A stretch of 64,000 bases of DNA, taken from Microbacterium terrisoli (lineage in GTDB: Bacteria > Actinomycetota > Actinomycetes > Actinomycetales > Microbacteriaceae). Of this stretch, positions 1 through 8,779 are shown piece after piece (position 1 is the stretch's first letter; each line of letters starts with the position of its first letter). A program made the position numbers and the translations under genes. Under the pieces are notes generated by a model that had not been told where the DNA came from, did not search any database, and worked only from the letters and a program-made list of their open reading frames with translations. The DNA lies in NCBI RefSeq assembly GCF_030866805.1, contig NZ_CP133019.1:806001-870000 (forward strand), in the 5' to 3' direction.

Positions 1-3000
1 AACGCGACGCTGCTGCGCACCGGGTCGACCGCCGGCGCCCGGTTCCGCGTGCTCACCGGCGCCGAGATCCTGAACACCGCCGACGGGTCGACGAACATCG
101 CCGGCACGAACTTCGACGGCACGAACCTGCCCTGCCAGTGGATCGATCCGAACGGTCTGATCCTCGCCTCGTGCACCGACTACGGCTACCAGAACGACCC
201 GCGTGGTGCGCACGTGCGCGACATCCAGCTCTACGACCAGAGCTTCACACCCGTTCCCGGCACCTTCTCTGACAGCGACATCGCCGGCGGCGCCGGAGAC
301 GACGTGCTGTTCGGCCAGCTCGGCGACGACTGGATCCAGGGCGACGGCTCGGTCATCGACGACCAGGGCGACATCACGACCGACGTACAGACGCGTGGTA
401 CGGTCACCGATCCGCGCCGGTCGGTGCAGGATGCCGCGGGGCCGGGCAGCGACGGCAACGACTACCTCGAGGGCAACGGCGGCGCCGACGTGCTGTACGG
501 CGACCTGGGCCAGGATGACCTGGTCGGCGGCAGCTCCGACATGTTCGGGCTGATCAGCCGCGACCAGCGCCCCGACACCGGCGACACGATCTACGGCGGC
601 GCCGGAACCCGCATCGGCCTGAACGATCCCGGCGACCTGTCGGCGGCGGGCCACGCCCACGACGCCGACGTGATCATGGCCGACAACGGCGACATCTACC
701 GCCTGGTCGGCGCGTTCGGCAGCCCGACGACCGATGCGAACGGACACGCCAAGGCGGCAACGGCGTTCCTCACGTTCAACTACGACACCTACAGCACCCT
801 CGAGAAGATCGTCCCGCGCTCGTACGGCTACCTCGACTACACGGTCGGCACCGCGGCATCCACCGACATCGGCGGTGCGGACCTCGTGCACGGCGAGGCC
901 GGCGACGATGTGATCCTCGGCGAGGCGGGCTCCGACGTGCTTGCCGGCGACGGGCAGGACGACACCGTCATCGGCGGCACGGGTGACGACCGCATCTACG
1001 GCGGCACGGGAGATGACCGCATCCTCGGCGACGACGGCTACTTCAAGGTCAGCCGCAACGGCCTGATCGAGCCGCTGTGGGGCCTCACCACCGCCAACGC
1101 GACGAACGTGCTGCTGGCACTGCCCGGCCCGTACACGCAGGCGACGACCTTCGCCCCGGGAGTGCTGTTCAACGAGGCGCGGCTGCTCGGTTACGACGCG
1201 AATGACCCGACCGCGACCGGCTACGCCGACATCGTCTACGGCGGCCTGGGCAACGACTGGATCCACGGTGAAGCCGGCGACGACGCCATCTCGGGCGCGG
1301 CGGCCCTGCCGTTCTCCTACAGCGACATCCCGCAATCGGCGATCCTGAGCACCTGGGGCATCGACCCGACCGATCCGCTGGGGTACAACCCGAGCACCAC
1401 GACCTTCGCCGACTACAACGCGAACGACCCGTGGTCGAAGATCTACGACTGCACCGACGGCACGAAGGACATCGGCGTGGACGGCACCTGCGCCTCGGGT
1501 CCGAAGGTGGACTTCTTCCTGAACTTCACCCCGTATGTGCTGGATGCCGCGGGCCACCCGGTCCTGGATGCGTCGGGCAACGTCATCAAGAGCGACGACG
1601 GCTGCGACATCGTCTACGGCGACAACGGCAATGACTGGCTCGTCGGCGGCACCGACACGAACTGGCTGTTCGGCGGATTCGGCGACGACCTGCTGCAGTC
1701 CTCGCAGAACCTCGAGACCGACGGCGAACGCAACCGGGTGCCCGAGGACGCGCTCTGGTCGGCGCCGACGTTCGCCTACGGCGGCGCCGGCCTGGATGTG
1801 CTGATCGCCGACAGCGGCCGGGCGCGCATGTTCGACTGGACGGGCGAGTTCAACAGCTTCATCGTGCCGTTCAGCCCGTTCGGCGCCCCCGTCATCAACC
1901 GCAGCCCGAACCCGCACATCCAGGCGTTCATCACGGCGCTCTCCAACGCCGGCGGTCAGGATTCCACCTTCACGCCGAACACACCGCTGGACGAGACCGC
2001 GATGCCGATCCCGGGAGGCTCGTACTTCGACGACCAGCACGGTGGCCCGCGCGACCCGCAGCCCGGCAACGTTCCCGGCGTGCAGATCGACTACCGCGGA
2101 CTGGTAGACCTCGGCTGCGACTGCAACCCCCTGACCGGCTTGGTCGTGGCGGTGGCCGGCGCCGTGAACGCCGCCGATCCGCTGAACCCGACCGACGCCG
2201 AAGACGCCGAGGTGCCGCCCGGACCGACACTGCTGGTCGGTGCGCCGCTGCGCCTGACCTACCTGGTCACGAACAGCTCGACGGTCGCGTATCGCATCGT
2301 CTCGATCATCGACGACGACGCGACACCCGCCGATGCCGCCGACGACTTCCACCCCGTCTACGTGTCGGGCGACGTCAACGGCAATGGCCTGGTCGACCCC
2401 GGTGAGGTGTGGCTGTTCACCGCCGTGGGCGTGACCGGGGCGCCGCAGACTGCGCTGGCCGGCGGCCACGAGCACGTCGTGACCCTGGTCGGCTTCGACC
2501 CCGTCGGTCGCACCGAGATGACCGCCGCCGACCCGACGAACTACACCGGCACTCTTCCCACTGTGCAGATCTTCACGGACGTCAACGCGGCATCCGCCCT
2601 GCACCCGACCGTGACCGAACAGGCCGATACGCAGGCCGTCGCCCCGCACGTGGCCGTCGGTACCGTGGTGGTCTGGACCTACCGGGTCATCACGAACTCG
2701 GCCGCGCCGCTGACCGTCACGCAGGTGCTCGACGACAACGGCATGCCGGACGACACGGCCGACGGCTGGTCGCCGCTGCCCGTGCTCGTCACGTATCAAG
2801 GCCACCAGTACAACGCCGGCGACACGAACTTCGACGGACTGCTCGAGCAGGGCGAGGTCTGGCAGTACACGTCCGCCGGCGCCCTCGGCGCCCCGGCCCT
2901 GGCCGCCCAGGGCTGGCGCGGCAACATCGGCACCGTCACCGCGACCGACGCTTCCGGCGCGACCTACACCGACTCGAACCCCGCGTGGTACTTCGGCGAC

Positions 3001-6000
3001 TCTGGCCTGAGCATGGTGAAGGCCGTGAACGCGGCCGACCCACGGCATCCCACCCCTGCCGAAGACGCGAACACCACCGGGCCGCGCGTCGCGGTCGGCT
3101 CGCGTGTCGTGTTCACGTATCTCGTCACGAACTCCAGCGCCGCGCCCATGGTCATCACGGGCCTCGTCGACGACCACGGCAAGCCCGGCGCCACCGGCGA
3201 TGACATCACGCTGGGCGCGATGACGCCGCTGCTGGCCGCCGACGGCGTCCACAACATCGGCGACGCCAACTCCAACGGTGTGTTCGACGCCGGCGAGACC
3301 TGGATCTTCCAGTGGACGACGACGGCTGCGCTCGGCGGTCCCATCGTGAACACGGCGACCGTGTCGGCCACGAACGGCACAGGCCAGACCGTGACCGCCA
3401 CCGACACCGCCCAGTACACGGGCCTGGGGGCGCACGTCACGATCCAGACGGCCGTGAACGCGGCCGACCCGCTGCACCCGACGATGGCCGAGGATGCCGA
3501 CACCGCGCCGGGTCGGTATCTTCAGGCGGGCTCGTCCGTCGTGTTCACCTACCTCGTCACCAACGACGGTGCGCTGGCGCTGACCGAGGTCGTCGTCACC
3601 GACGACCACGGCACCGCGGCCACGGCCGACGACTTCACCGCCGTGCCCGTCCGCGATGCGCAGGACTGCGTCGTCGGCGACACCGGCTGCGACGGCGTGA
3701 TGGGCGTGGGCGAGACCTGGCTGTTCACGAGCACCGGCGCCGTCACCCCGGCACTGGTCGCCGTGGTCGGGCTGTACCGCGACGGCTCGTCGGTCACCGC
3801 GCAGTCGGCGGCGGGGGCGGTCACCGCGACCGATCCGACTTATTACACCGGCAGCCCCGCCGGCGGCATCAAGATCGTGAAGGCGATCAACGCCGCCACG
3901 CCCGGTGCGCCCACCGCCGCCGAAGACGCGAACGACCCGGCGAACCCGTACTCTGTGGCGGTCGGCGCGAAGATCGTGTTCACGTACCTCGTGAGCAGCC
4001 CGAACCAGGTGTCGATCCCCGGCAGCGCACTGCGGATCGTCGACGACAACGGCACGCTCACGACCGCCGACGACTTCATCCCGGTCGGTGTCATGGTCTC
4101 GGCCAAGGTCAAGGGAGTCACCGGCCTGTACAACGCCGGGGACCTGAACCACAACGGCGTCCTGGACGGCACCGAAGTGTGGCAGTTCACCTCGGCCGGC
4201 GTCATCCCGGGTCTTGCAGCGGCGGGGCTGCACGGCAACATCGGCACGGTCGTCGCCGTGGTCGGCAAGGTGACATACGCAGCGACCGACCCCGCCTGGT
4301 ACCTCGGCGTCGCGCCGCAGGTCCACATCGTCAAGGCCACCGACGCGGCCGACCCGCTGCATCCCACCGTCCTCGAGGATGGCAACGACACCGCCCACCA
4401 GCTCGTGCTGCCCATCGGCACGCCACTCGTGTGGACGTACCTGGTCACCAACCCGGGCACGGTCTCCGTGCAGGTCGTGTCGGTCAGCGACGATCGCGGC
4501 ACCGCGAGCACCGCCGACGACTTCCACCCGATCTATGTGTCGGGCGATGTGAACGGCAACGATCTGCTCGATCCCGGTGAGGTGTGGCTGTACACGTCGG
4601 CGGGCGTTGTCACCGCCGCTGTCACCGCGGGGCAGTACTCCAACACCGGCACCGTGACCGTCACCGAGCCGCGCAGCGGTGCACAGGCCACCGCGAGCGA
4701 CATCAGCGACCACTTCGGCGCGAACAGCTCGATCACGATCCGCAAGGCCGTGAACGCCGTCGACCCGTGGCACCCCACGGTGCGCGAAGACGCGAACACG
4801 CAGGGACCGGTGCTCGCGGTCGGCACGACCGTCACCTGGACGTACCTGGTGACCAACACGGGCCAGACCGTGCTGGACGTCACAGGTCTCACCGATGACG
4901 GCGGCACTGCAGACGGCAGCGCTTCGTTCGCCGTCGAGCAGCAGTGCGCAGGCCAGGGCGGCGACGTCAACGGCAACGGCATGCTCGACCCGGGTGAGAC
5001 GTGGTGCTTCTTCGCGACCGGCACCGTCACTGCAGGCGCCTACCGCAACGTCGCCACCGTGACAGCCAGCGTCGTCGGCCAGGTCGACCGGTCGGTGACC
5101 GCGAGCGACGCCGCCACCTACACCGGCACCGTGCCGGGCATTGTGGTGCACAAGTTCATCGACGGGGTCGCCGCGCAGACGAAGGATGCCGCGGTGCTGC
5201 TGGGAGTCGGACGCCACGCGACCTTCACCTACAAGGTCACCGCGACCACGGCCGTCGCGCTCGCCGACATCACGCTCATCGACGACAACGGCACGCCCGA
5301 CGACCCGGGCGACGACATCACGCCGACGTACGTGTCGGGCGACCTCAACGGCAACGGGCTGCTCGAGGCGAACGAGGTCTGGCTGTTCTCTGCAGACCAC
5401 ATCGTGCCCGCAGGTGCGTACGACAACGTGGTGCGCGCGAGCGGCGACCTCGTCGGCATCACGCCGACGGTCACGGTGTGGAGCGCCGACATCAACTACT
5501 CGTTCGGGGTCGTGGCATCCGTCACCGTCGACAAGGCGGTAAACGCGCTGGATCCGTGGCACCCGACCACGATCGAAGACGCCGAAACGCAGCCCGCGAA
5601 GGAGCTGCTGGTGGGCACCACGGCGGTGTGGACCTACCTGGTGACCGACTCGGGCAACTTCCCGGTGGCGTTCGTGAGCCTGTGGGACGATAACGGCACC
5701 CCGAACGATATGAGCGACGACTTCGCGCCGGCGCCGGTGCTGGCCACGTGGCAGGGCGCGCAGTACAACGCCGGCGACCTCGACCACGACGGCATGATCG
5801 ATGTCGGTGAGACGTGGCTGTTCCAGGCGACGACGATCGTCGACGCCGGCGCGTACCGCAACACGGCGGCCGCCGTCGTGTCGGAGCCGGTCACGCACCA
5901 GGGCGCCTCGGGCAGCGACGCCGCCGGATACTACGGCAACGGCTACGGTGAGGGCCTGACGCCCGGATACTGGAAGAACCACACGTCGCTGTGGCCCGCG

Positions 6001-6747
6001 CAGTCCGACGGCACGTTCATCTTCCGGCCCGACCAGCTGCTGACGTCGGTGTTCACGAACGTGCCCGACGCCATGGCCGGTTGGACGCTGCTGGATGCGC
6101 TCGGTTCCGGCGGCGGCGGAACGATCGCCCTGCTGCGCGCGGCCGTCGCCGGCCTGCTGGCGACGACGAGCCAGTACATCTCGTACCCGCAGAGCTCGAC
6201 GTGGCTGATCGCCGCAGTGGATGCCGCGCTCGCGGCCGGGGACGCCACCCAGGTCACCAACCTGCAGAACCTGCTCAACGGCTGGAACAACTACGAGGCC
6301 GACCTGACTCCGCCGGTGCCTGGGGCATTGGCGGTCGCGCCGACGCTCAGCATCGACCCGGTCGCGAGTACGGCGGTCACGAGTGCGGCACTGGACGCCA
6401 CCGCTCTCAGCGCCGTGGTCGCCCAGGCGCAGGCAGCCGCGGCCGCCATGAACACCGCCGGCGCCGCGGTCACGACCCCGCCGCCGACGCTCGATACCCT
6501 CTCGGCGGGCACGAGCACCGGTGCGAGCGCGGGCGCCGGCGCGATCACGATCACGAGCACGGGCGACGCGACCACCGCCACGGACGCGACGGCCACCGCG
6601 GACGCGACGGTGACTGCGCCGGACGGCGCCCCGACGACTCCACCGGCGCCGGCGTCGGACTCGGACCCTGTGACGCCGCCGAGCACGTCGACGCTCACCG
6701 TCAGCGCACGCCGCCGGCGAAGCCGCGATACCTCCGAACCACGGTGA
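1..6747 (+). CDS. Giant secreted calcium-binding repeat protein (5' partial)
   Basis: The reading frame is open from base 1, so the start lies outside the window; a GTG at 49 is probably internal. At least 2248 residues are visible. Residues about 90-570 carry RTX/hemolysin-type nonapeptides such as GGAGDDVLFG, GGTGDDRIYG and GEAGDDVILG, which bind calcium in that family. Residues about 717-1977 hold nine repeats of roughly 137 residues, each starting near VNAADPxHPT-EDAN and containing an EF-hand/dockerin-like loop such as DVNGNGLVDPGE followed by VWLF. Next is a domain opening with LTPGYWKNH (5956-5982), then an Ala/Thr/Pro-rich tail ending in SARRRRSRDTSEPR. No LPXTG motif or C-terminal membrane segment is seen, so it is probably released or held non-covalently; the export signal would be upstream. 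Surface adhesin or matrix protein is an inference. Confidence 0.85.
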   Translation, partial: NATLLRTGSTAGARFRVLTGAEILNTADGSTNIAGTNFDGTNLPCQWIDPNGLILASCTDYGYQNDPRGAHVRDIQLYDQSFTPVPGTFSDSDIAGGAGDDVLFGQLGDDWIQGDGSVIDDQGDITTDVQTRGTVTDPRRSVQDAAGPGSDGNDYLEGNGGADVLYGDLGQDDLVGGSSDMFGLISRDQRPDTGDTIYGGAGTRIGLNDPGDLSAAGHAHDADVIMADNGDIYRLVGAFGSPTTDANGHAKAATAFLTFNYDTYSTLEKIVPRSYGYLDYTVGTAASTDIGGADLVHGEAGDDVILGEAGSDVLAGDGQDDTVIGGTGDDRIYGGTGDDRILGDDGYFKVSRNGLIEPLWGLTTANATNVLLALPGPYTQATTFAPGVLFNEARLLGYDANDPTATGYADIVYGGLGNDWIHGEAGDDAISGAAALPFSYSDIPQSAILSTWGIDPTDPLGYNPSTTTFADYNANDPWSKIYDCTDGTKDIGVDGTCASGPKVDFFLNFTPYVLDAAGHPVLDASGNVIKSDDGCDIVYGDNGNDWLVGGTDTNWLFGGFGDDLLQSSQNLETDGERNRVPEDALWSAPTFAYGGAGLDVLIADSGRARMFDWTGEFNSFIVPFSPFGAPVINRSPNPHIQAFITALSNAGGQDSTFTPNTPLDETAMPIPGGSYFDDQHGGPRDPQPGNVPGVQIDYRGLVDLGCDCNPLTGLVVAVAGAVNAADPLNPTDAEDAEVPPGPTLLVGAPLRLTYLVTNSSTVAYRIVSIIDDDATPADAADDFHPVYVSGDVNGNGLVDPGEVWLFTAVGVTGAPQTALAGGHEHVVTLVGFDPVGRTEMTAADPTNYTGTLPTVQIFTDVNAASALHPTVTEQADTQAVAPHVAVGTVVVWTYRVITNSAAPLTVTQVLDDNGMPDDTADGWSPLPVLVTYQGHQYNAGDTNFDGLLEQGEVWQYTSAGALGAPALAAQGWRGNIGTVTATDASGATYTDSNPAWYFGDSGLSMVKAVNAADPRHPTPAEDANTTGPRVAVGSRVVFTYLVTNSSAAPMVITGLVDDHGKPGATGDDITLGAMTPLLAADGVHNIGDANSNGVFDAGETWIFQWTTTAALGGPIVNTATVSATNGTGQTVTATDTAQYTGLGAHVTIQTAVNAADPLHPTMAEDADTAPGRYLQAGSSVVFTYLVTNDGALALTEVVVTDDHGTAATADDFTAVPVRDAQDCVVGDTGCDGVMGVGETWLFTSTGAVTPALVAVVGLYRDGSSVTAQSAAGAVTATDPTYYTGSPAGGIKIVKAINAATPGAPTAAEDANDPANPYSVAVGAKIVFTYLVSSPNQVSIPGSALRIVDDNGTLTTADDFIPVGVMVSAKVKGVTGLYNAGDLNHNGVLDGTEVWQFTSAGVIPGLAAAGLHGNIGTVVAVVGKVTYAATDPAWYLGVAPQVHIVKATDAADPLHPTVLEDGNDTAHQLVLPIGTPLVWTYLVTNPGTVSVQVVSVSDDRGTASTADDFHPIYVSGDVNGNDLLDPGEVWLYTSAGVVTAAVTAGQYSNTGTVTVTEPRSGAQATASDISDHFGANSSITIRKAVNAVDPWHPTVREDANTQGPVLAVGTTVTWTYLVTNTGQTVLDVTGLTDDGGTADGSASFAVEQQCAGQGGDVNGNGMLDPGETWCFFATGTVTAGAYRNVATVTASVVGQVDRSVTASDAATYTGTVPGIVVHKFIDGVAAQTKDAAVLLGVGRHATFTYKVTATTAVALADITLIDDNGTPDDPGDDITPTYVSGDLNGNGLLEANEVWLFSADHIVPAGAYDNVVRASGDLVGITPTVTVWSADINYSFGVVASVTVDKAVNALDPWHPTTIEDAETQPAKELLVGTTAVWTYLVTDSGNFPVAFVSLWDDNGTPNDMSDDFAPAPVLATWQGAQYNAGDLDHDGMIDVGETWLFQATTIVDAGAYRNTAAAVVSEPVTHQGASGSDAAGYYGNGYGEGLTPGYWKNHTSLWPAQSDGTFIFRPDQLLTSVFTNVPDAMAGWTLLDALGSGGGGTIALLRAAVAGLLATTSQYISYPQSSTWLIAAVDAALAAGDATQVTNLQNLLNGWNNYEADLTPPVPGALAVAPTLSIDPVASTAVTSAALDATALSAVVAQAQAAAAAMNTAGAAVTTPPPTLDTLSAGTSTGASAGAGAITITSTGDATTATDATATADATVTAPDGAPTTPPAPASDSDPVTPPSTSTLTVSARRRRSRDTSEPR
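2161..5930 (+). repeat. Nine tandem ~137-residue protein repeats
   Basis: In-frame repeats begin near 2161, 2578, 3022, 3451, 3883, 4336, 4747, 5152 and 5536, a spacing of 384-453 nt. The eighth is degenerate at its start, where KFIDGVAAQ replaces KAVNAADP. Each unit has a TYLVTN-type strand, a D(D/H)(N/H)GT turn and a D-x-N-x-N/D-G-x-x-D/E-x-x-E loop before a W-x-F/Y strand. The fourth loop (GDTGCDGVMGVGE) replaces calcium-ligand residues and contains Cys, so it may not bind metal. Confidence 0.8.
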
Positions 6748-6823
6748 CGCGTGACGGGAGTCGCGGGGTGGTCACGGCTTATGCGTCGGCGAAGCGGACA
6801 ATCGACCATCTCGAATACCGCAA

Positions 6824-6960
6824 TCAACTTCCCGTTCACATACCCCGCGTCGCCGCGTTGCCGCGTTGCCTCCCACGCCGCTTCGCGCTGTGTGAACGGG
6901 AAGTTGAATGCCATATCAACAAGAATCTGGGTTCGCTTGCTGTGTGAACCGGAAGTTGAA
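6824..6960. repeat. 17-bp motif in three copies (one inverted pair plus a direct copy)
   Basis: TCAACTTCCCGTTCACA at 6824-6840 is the exact reverse complement of TGTGAACGGGAAGTTGA at 6891-6907. A third copy with one mismatch (TGTGAACCGGAAGTTGA) lies at 6943-6959. The 50-nt loop contains CCGCGTTG twice. It sits between the end of the giant gene and an ABC-F remnant. From 6748 to about 7050 I see no credible gene. Confidence 0.85.
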
Positions 6961-7050
6961 TACGGTCTGGAGAGCAACCGAAAAGCTGCAACTCGCCACC
7001 TCGGCTGCAGCGGATTCATCGCCGATGGACGCAGCATCCCGCGCCTGATA

Positions 7051-7273
7051 GCGGCCGAGGCGCTCGAGGATGCGATCGCGCGATTCGAGGGCCACCGTGG
7101 TCGCCGTCACACACGATCGCTGGTTCGCGCGCTCGTTCGACCGGTTCCTGGTGTTCGGCGCCGACGGCGTCGTGTACGAGGCGTCCGAACCGGTCTGGGA
7201 CGAGCGGCGCGTCGCCAGCCCCCAGCACGCAGGGTCACCCACGCGGCGCGGGAGCGCTCCCGGCGCCGGATAG
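7051..7273 (+). pseudogene. Decayed C-terminal end of an ABC-F ATPase
   Basis: Residues AAEALEDAIARFEG (7051-7092), then after one extra base TVVAVTHDRWFARSFDRFL and VFGADGVVYEASEPVWDERRV (from 7094), match the Walker-B-distal end of ABC-F proteins, with the switch-histidine motif VTHDRWF. The two parts are in different frames, and nothing upstream encodes the rest of the protein, so it is a fragment with a frameshift. It ends in the promoter of the transporter gene. The family assignment is from motif memory; a search with the 70-residue concatenate would settle it. Confidence 0.7.
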
Positions 7274-7276
7274 GCT
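7271..7276 (+). promoter_or_regulatory. -10 box TAGGCT of the GPH transporter gene
   Basis: TAGGCT lies 6 nt upstream of ATG 7283, so transcription probably starts at the start codon. It overlaps the stop codon of the ABC-F remnant. Confidence 0.6.
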
Positions 7277-7282
7277 GGCCGG

Positions 7283-8779
7283 ATGAGTTCAGGGCTGAAT
7301 TCCGCGGGCGCACGACCCGGAACTCGTGCGCTCACTCGTGGGCAGGTAGGGCGCTATGCGATCGGATCGCTGGGGACCGGCGGCTTCGCCACCCTGCCCG
7401 GCCTCGTGCTGGTGTACTACCTGACCGATTCGCTCGGCGTGACGGCGCTGGCCGCAGGTGCCATCGTCACCGTTGCGAAGGTCTGGGACGTCATCATCGA
7501 CCCGGTCATCGGCGGGATCAGCGACCGCGCGCACGCGCGCACAGGCTCGCGCCGTGCACTGATGTATCTCGGCGCGATCGGCCTGCCGGTCGCGTTCGTG
7601 CTGACGTTCGCGGTGCCCGGCGGGGTCGATCCCGTGGCCGCGGCGCTGTGGGTGCTCGTCGCGTTCATGATCGCCGCGACATGCTTCAGCCTGTTCCAGG
7701 TGCCGTACATCGCGCTGCCGGCCGAACTCACCGACGACTACCGCCAGCGCACGCGGCTCTTGACCTGGCGCGTGGTCGTGCTGACCCTGGCGATCCTGCT
7801 GTTCGGCGCCGGTGGCCCCGAGCTGCGCGGTCTGTTCCCCGACGACCCGCTGCTCGGCTACCTGGTGATGGCCGTGGCCGCCGCCGCCGTGCTCGGGGTG
7901 GGCATGGCCGTCGCCGCGACGGTCGCGCCGCGCGATGCGATCCGGGATGCCGCGGCCACGGCATCCCTCGCGACGCACTACCGCGCGGGCCTTGCCGTGC
8001 TGCGCGAGAGCCAGCCGTTCCGTGCGTTGCTGATCACCTACATGCTGCAAGCGCTGGCGACCGGCCTGATGCTCGCCGCGGCGCAGTTCGTCGCGCGCTG
8101 GGTGCTGCACGACGAGGGCGCGGTCACGCCTCTGTTCGCAGCCCTCATCGCGCCGGCCGTGCTGATGGCACCGGTCTGGAAGCTGGTCGCCGACCGCGTC
8201 GGCAAAGAACGGGCGTTCCGCCTGGCGAGCCTCGTGTTCCTGATCGCGGCCCTGGGGCTCGGCGCCATGATCTGGGCGCCGGGCTGGTGGATCACCGCGC
8301 CGGTCGCGGTGGCCGGCGCCGCGTACGCCGGCATGCAGACGCTGCCGATGGCGATGCTGCCGGATGTGATCGCGTACGACCGCGCCGGAGGCGGGAGGGA
8401 TGTCGCGGCCGGCGAAGTAGCCGGCGCCGGCGGCGCTGCGAGCGAGGACGGCGGCGCTGGCGCTGCTGTGAGCGAGGAGGCCGGCGGCGACACCGCGAGC
8501 GGCGAGAACCGGTCGGGCATGTTCAGCGGTGTGTGGACGGCGGGCGAGACCACCGGCATGGCGCTGGGCGCGACGGTGCTGTCGATCGTGCTCGCCGTGA
8601 CCGGATACGTGGAGTCGACCGTGGGCGAGACGGTCGTCCAGCCGGGGGCGGCCGTGGTCGGCATCGCGGTGGCGTTCAGCCTGCTGCCGGCTGCGCTCAT
8701 GGTGGTGAGCCTGGTCACCCTCACCCGCTACCGGCTGCGCGAGCGCGACATCGTGCATGCTGCCGGGGTGGCTTCGTGA
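7283..8779 (+). CDS. GPH-type (glycoside-pentoside-hexuronide) MFS symporter
   Basis: A 498-residue polytopic protein with an N-terminal MFS_2/GPH pattern: YAIGSLGTGGFATLPGLVL, a KVWDVIIDPVIGGISDR loop and TGSRRALMYLGA. Members import sugars or similar solutes with a cation; the substrate here is unknown. About 12 hydrophobic segments are visible. A Gly/Ala/Glu-rich insertion of about 45 residues (roughly residues 370-415, GGGRDVAAGEV to TASGENRSG) interrupts the region before the last two helices and is longer than usual. The stop overlaps the GTG start of the PLP enzyme gene, which suggests co-transcription and perhaps a shared substrate. Confidence 0.85.
   Translation: MSSGLNSAGARPGTRALTRGQVGRYAIGSLGTGGFATLPGLVLVYYLTDSLGVTALAAGAIVTVAKVWDVIIDPVIGGISDRAHARTGSRRALMYLGAIGLPVAFVLTFAVPGGVDPVAAALWVLVAFMIAATCFSLFQVPYIALPAELTDDYRQRTRLLTWRVVVLTLAILLFGAGGPELRGLFPDDPLLGYLVMAVAAAAVLGVGMAVAATVAPRDAIRDAAATASLATHYRAGLAVLRESQPFRALLITYMLQALATGLMLAAAQFVARWVLHDEGAVTPLFAALIAPAVLMAPVWKLVADRVGKERAFRLASLVFLIAALGLGAMIWAPGWWITAPVAVAGAAYAGMQTLPMAMLPDVIAYDRAGGGRDVAAGEVAGAGGAASEDGGAGAAVSEEAGGDTASGENRSGMFSGVWTAGETTGMALGATVLSIVLAVTGYVESTVGETVVQPGAAVVGIAVAFSLLPAALMVVSLVTLTRYRLRERDIVHAAGVAS

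Noticed and set aside
6751..8775. Upstream extension of the decarboxylase reading frame to position 6751
   Set aside because: This part is Arg-rich shadow sequence of the symporter gene and the ABC-F remnant; the GTGA junction at 8776 is the natural start.
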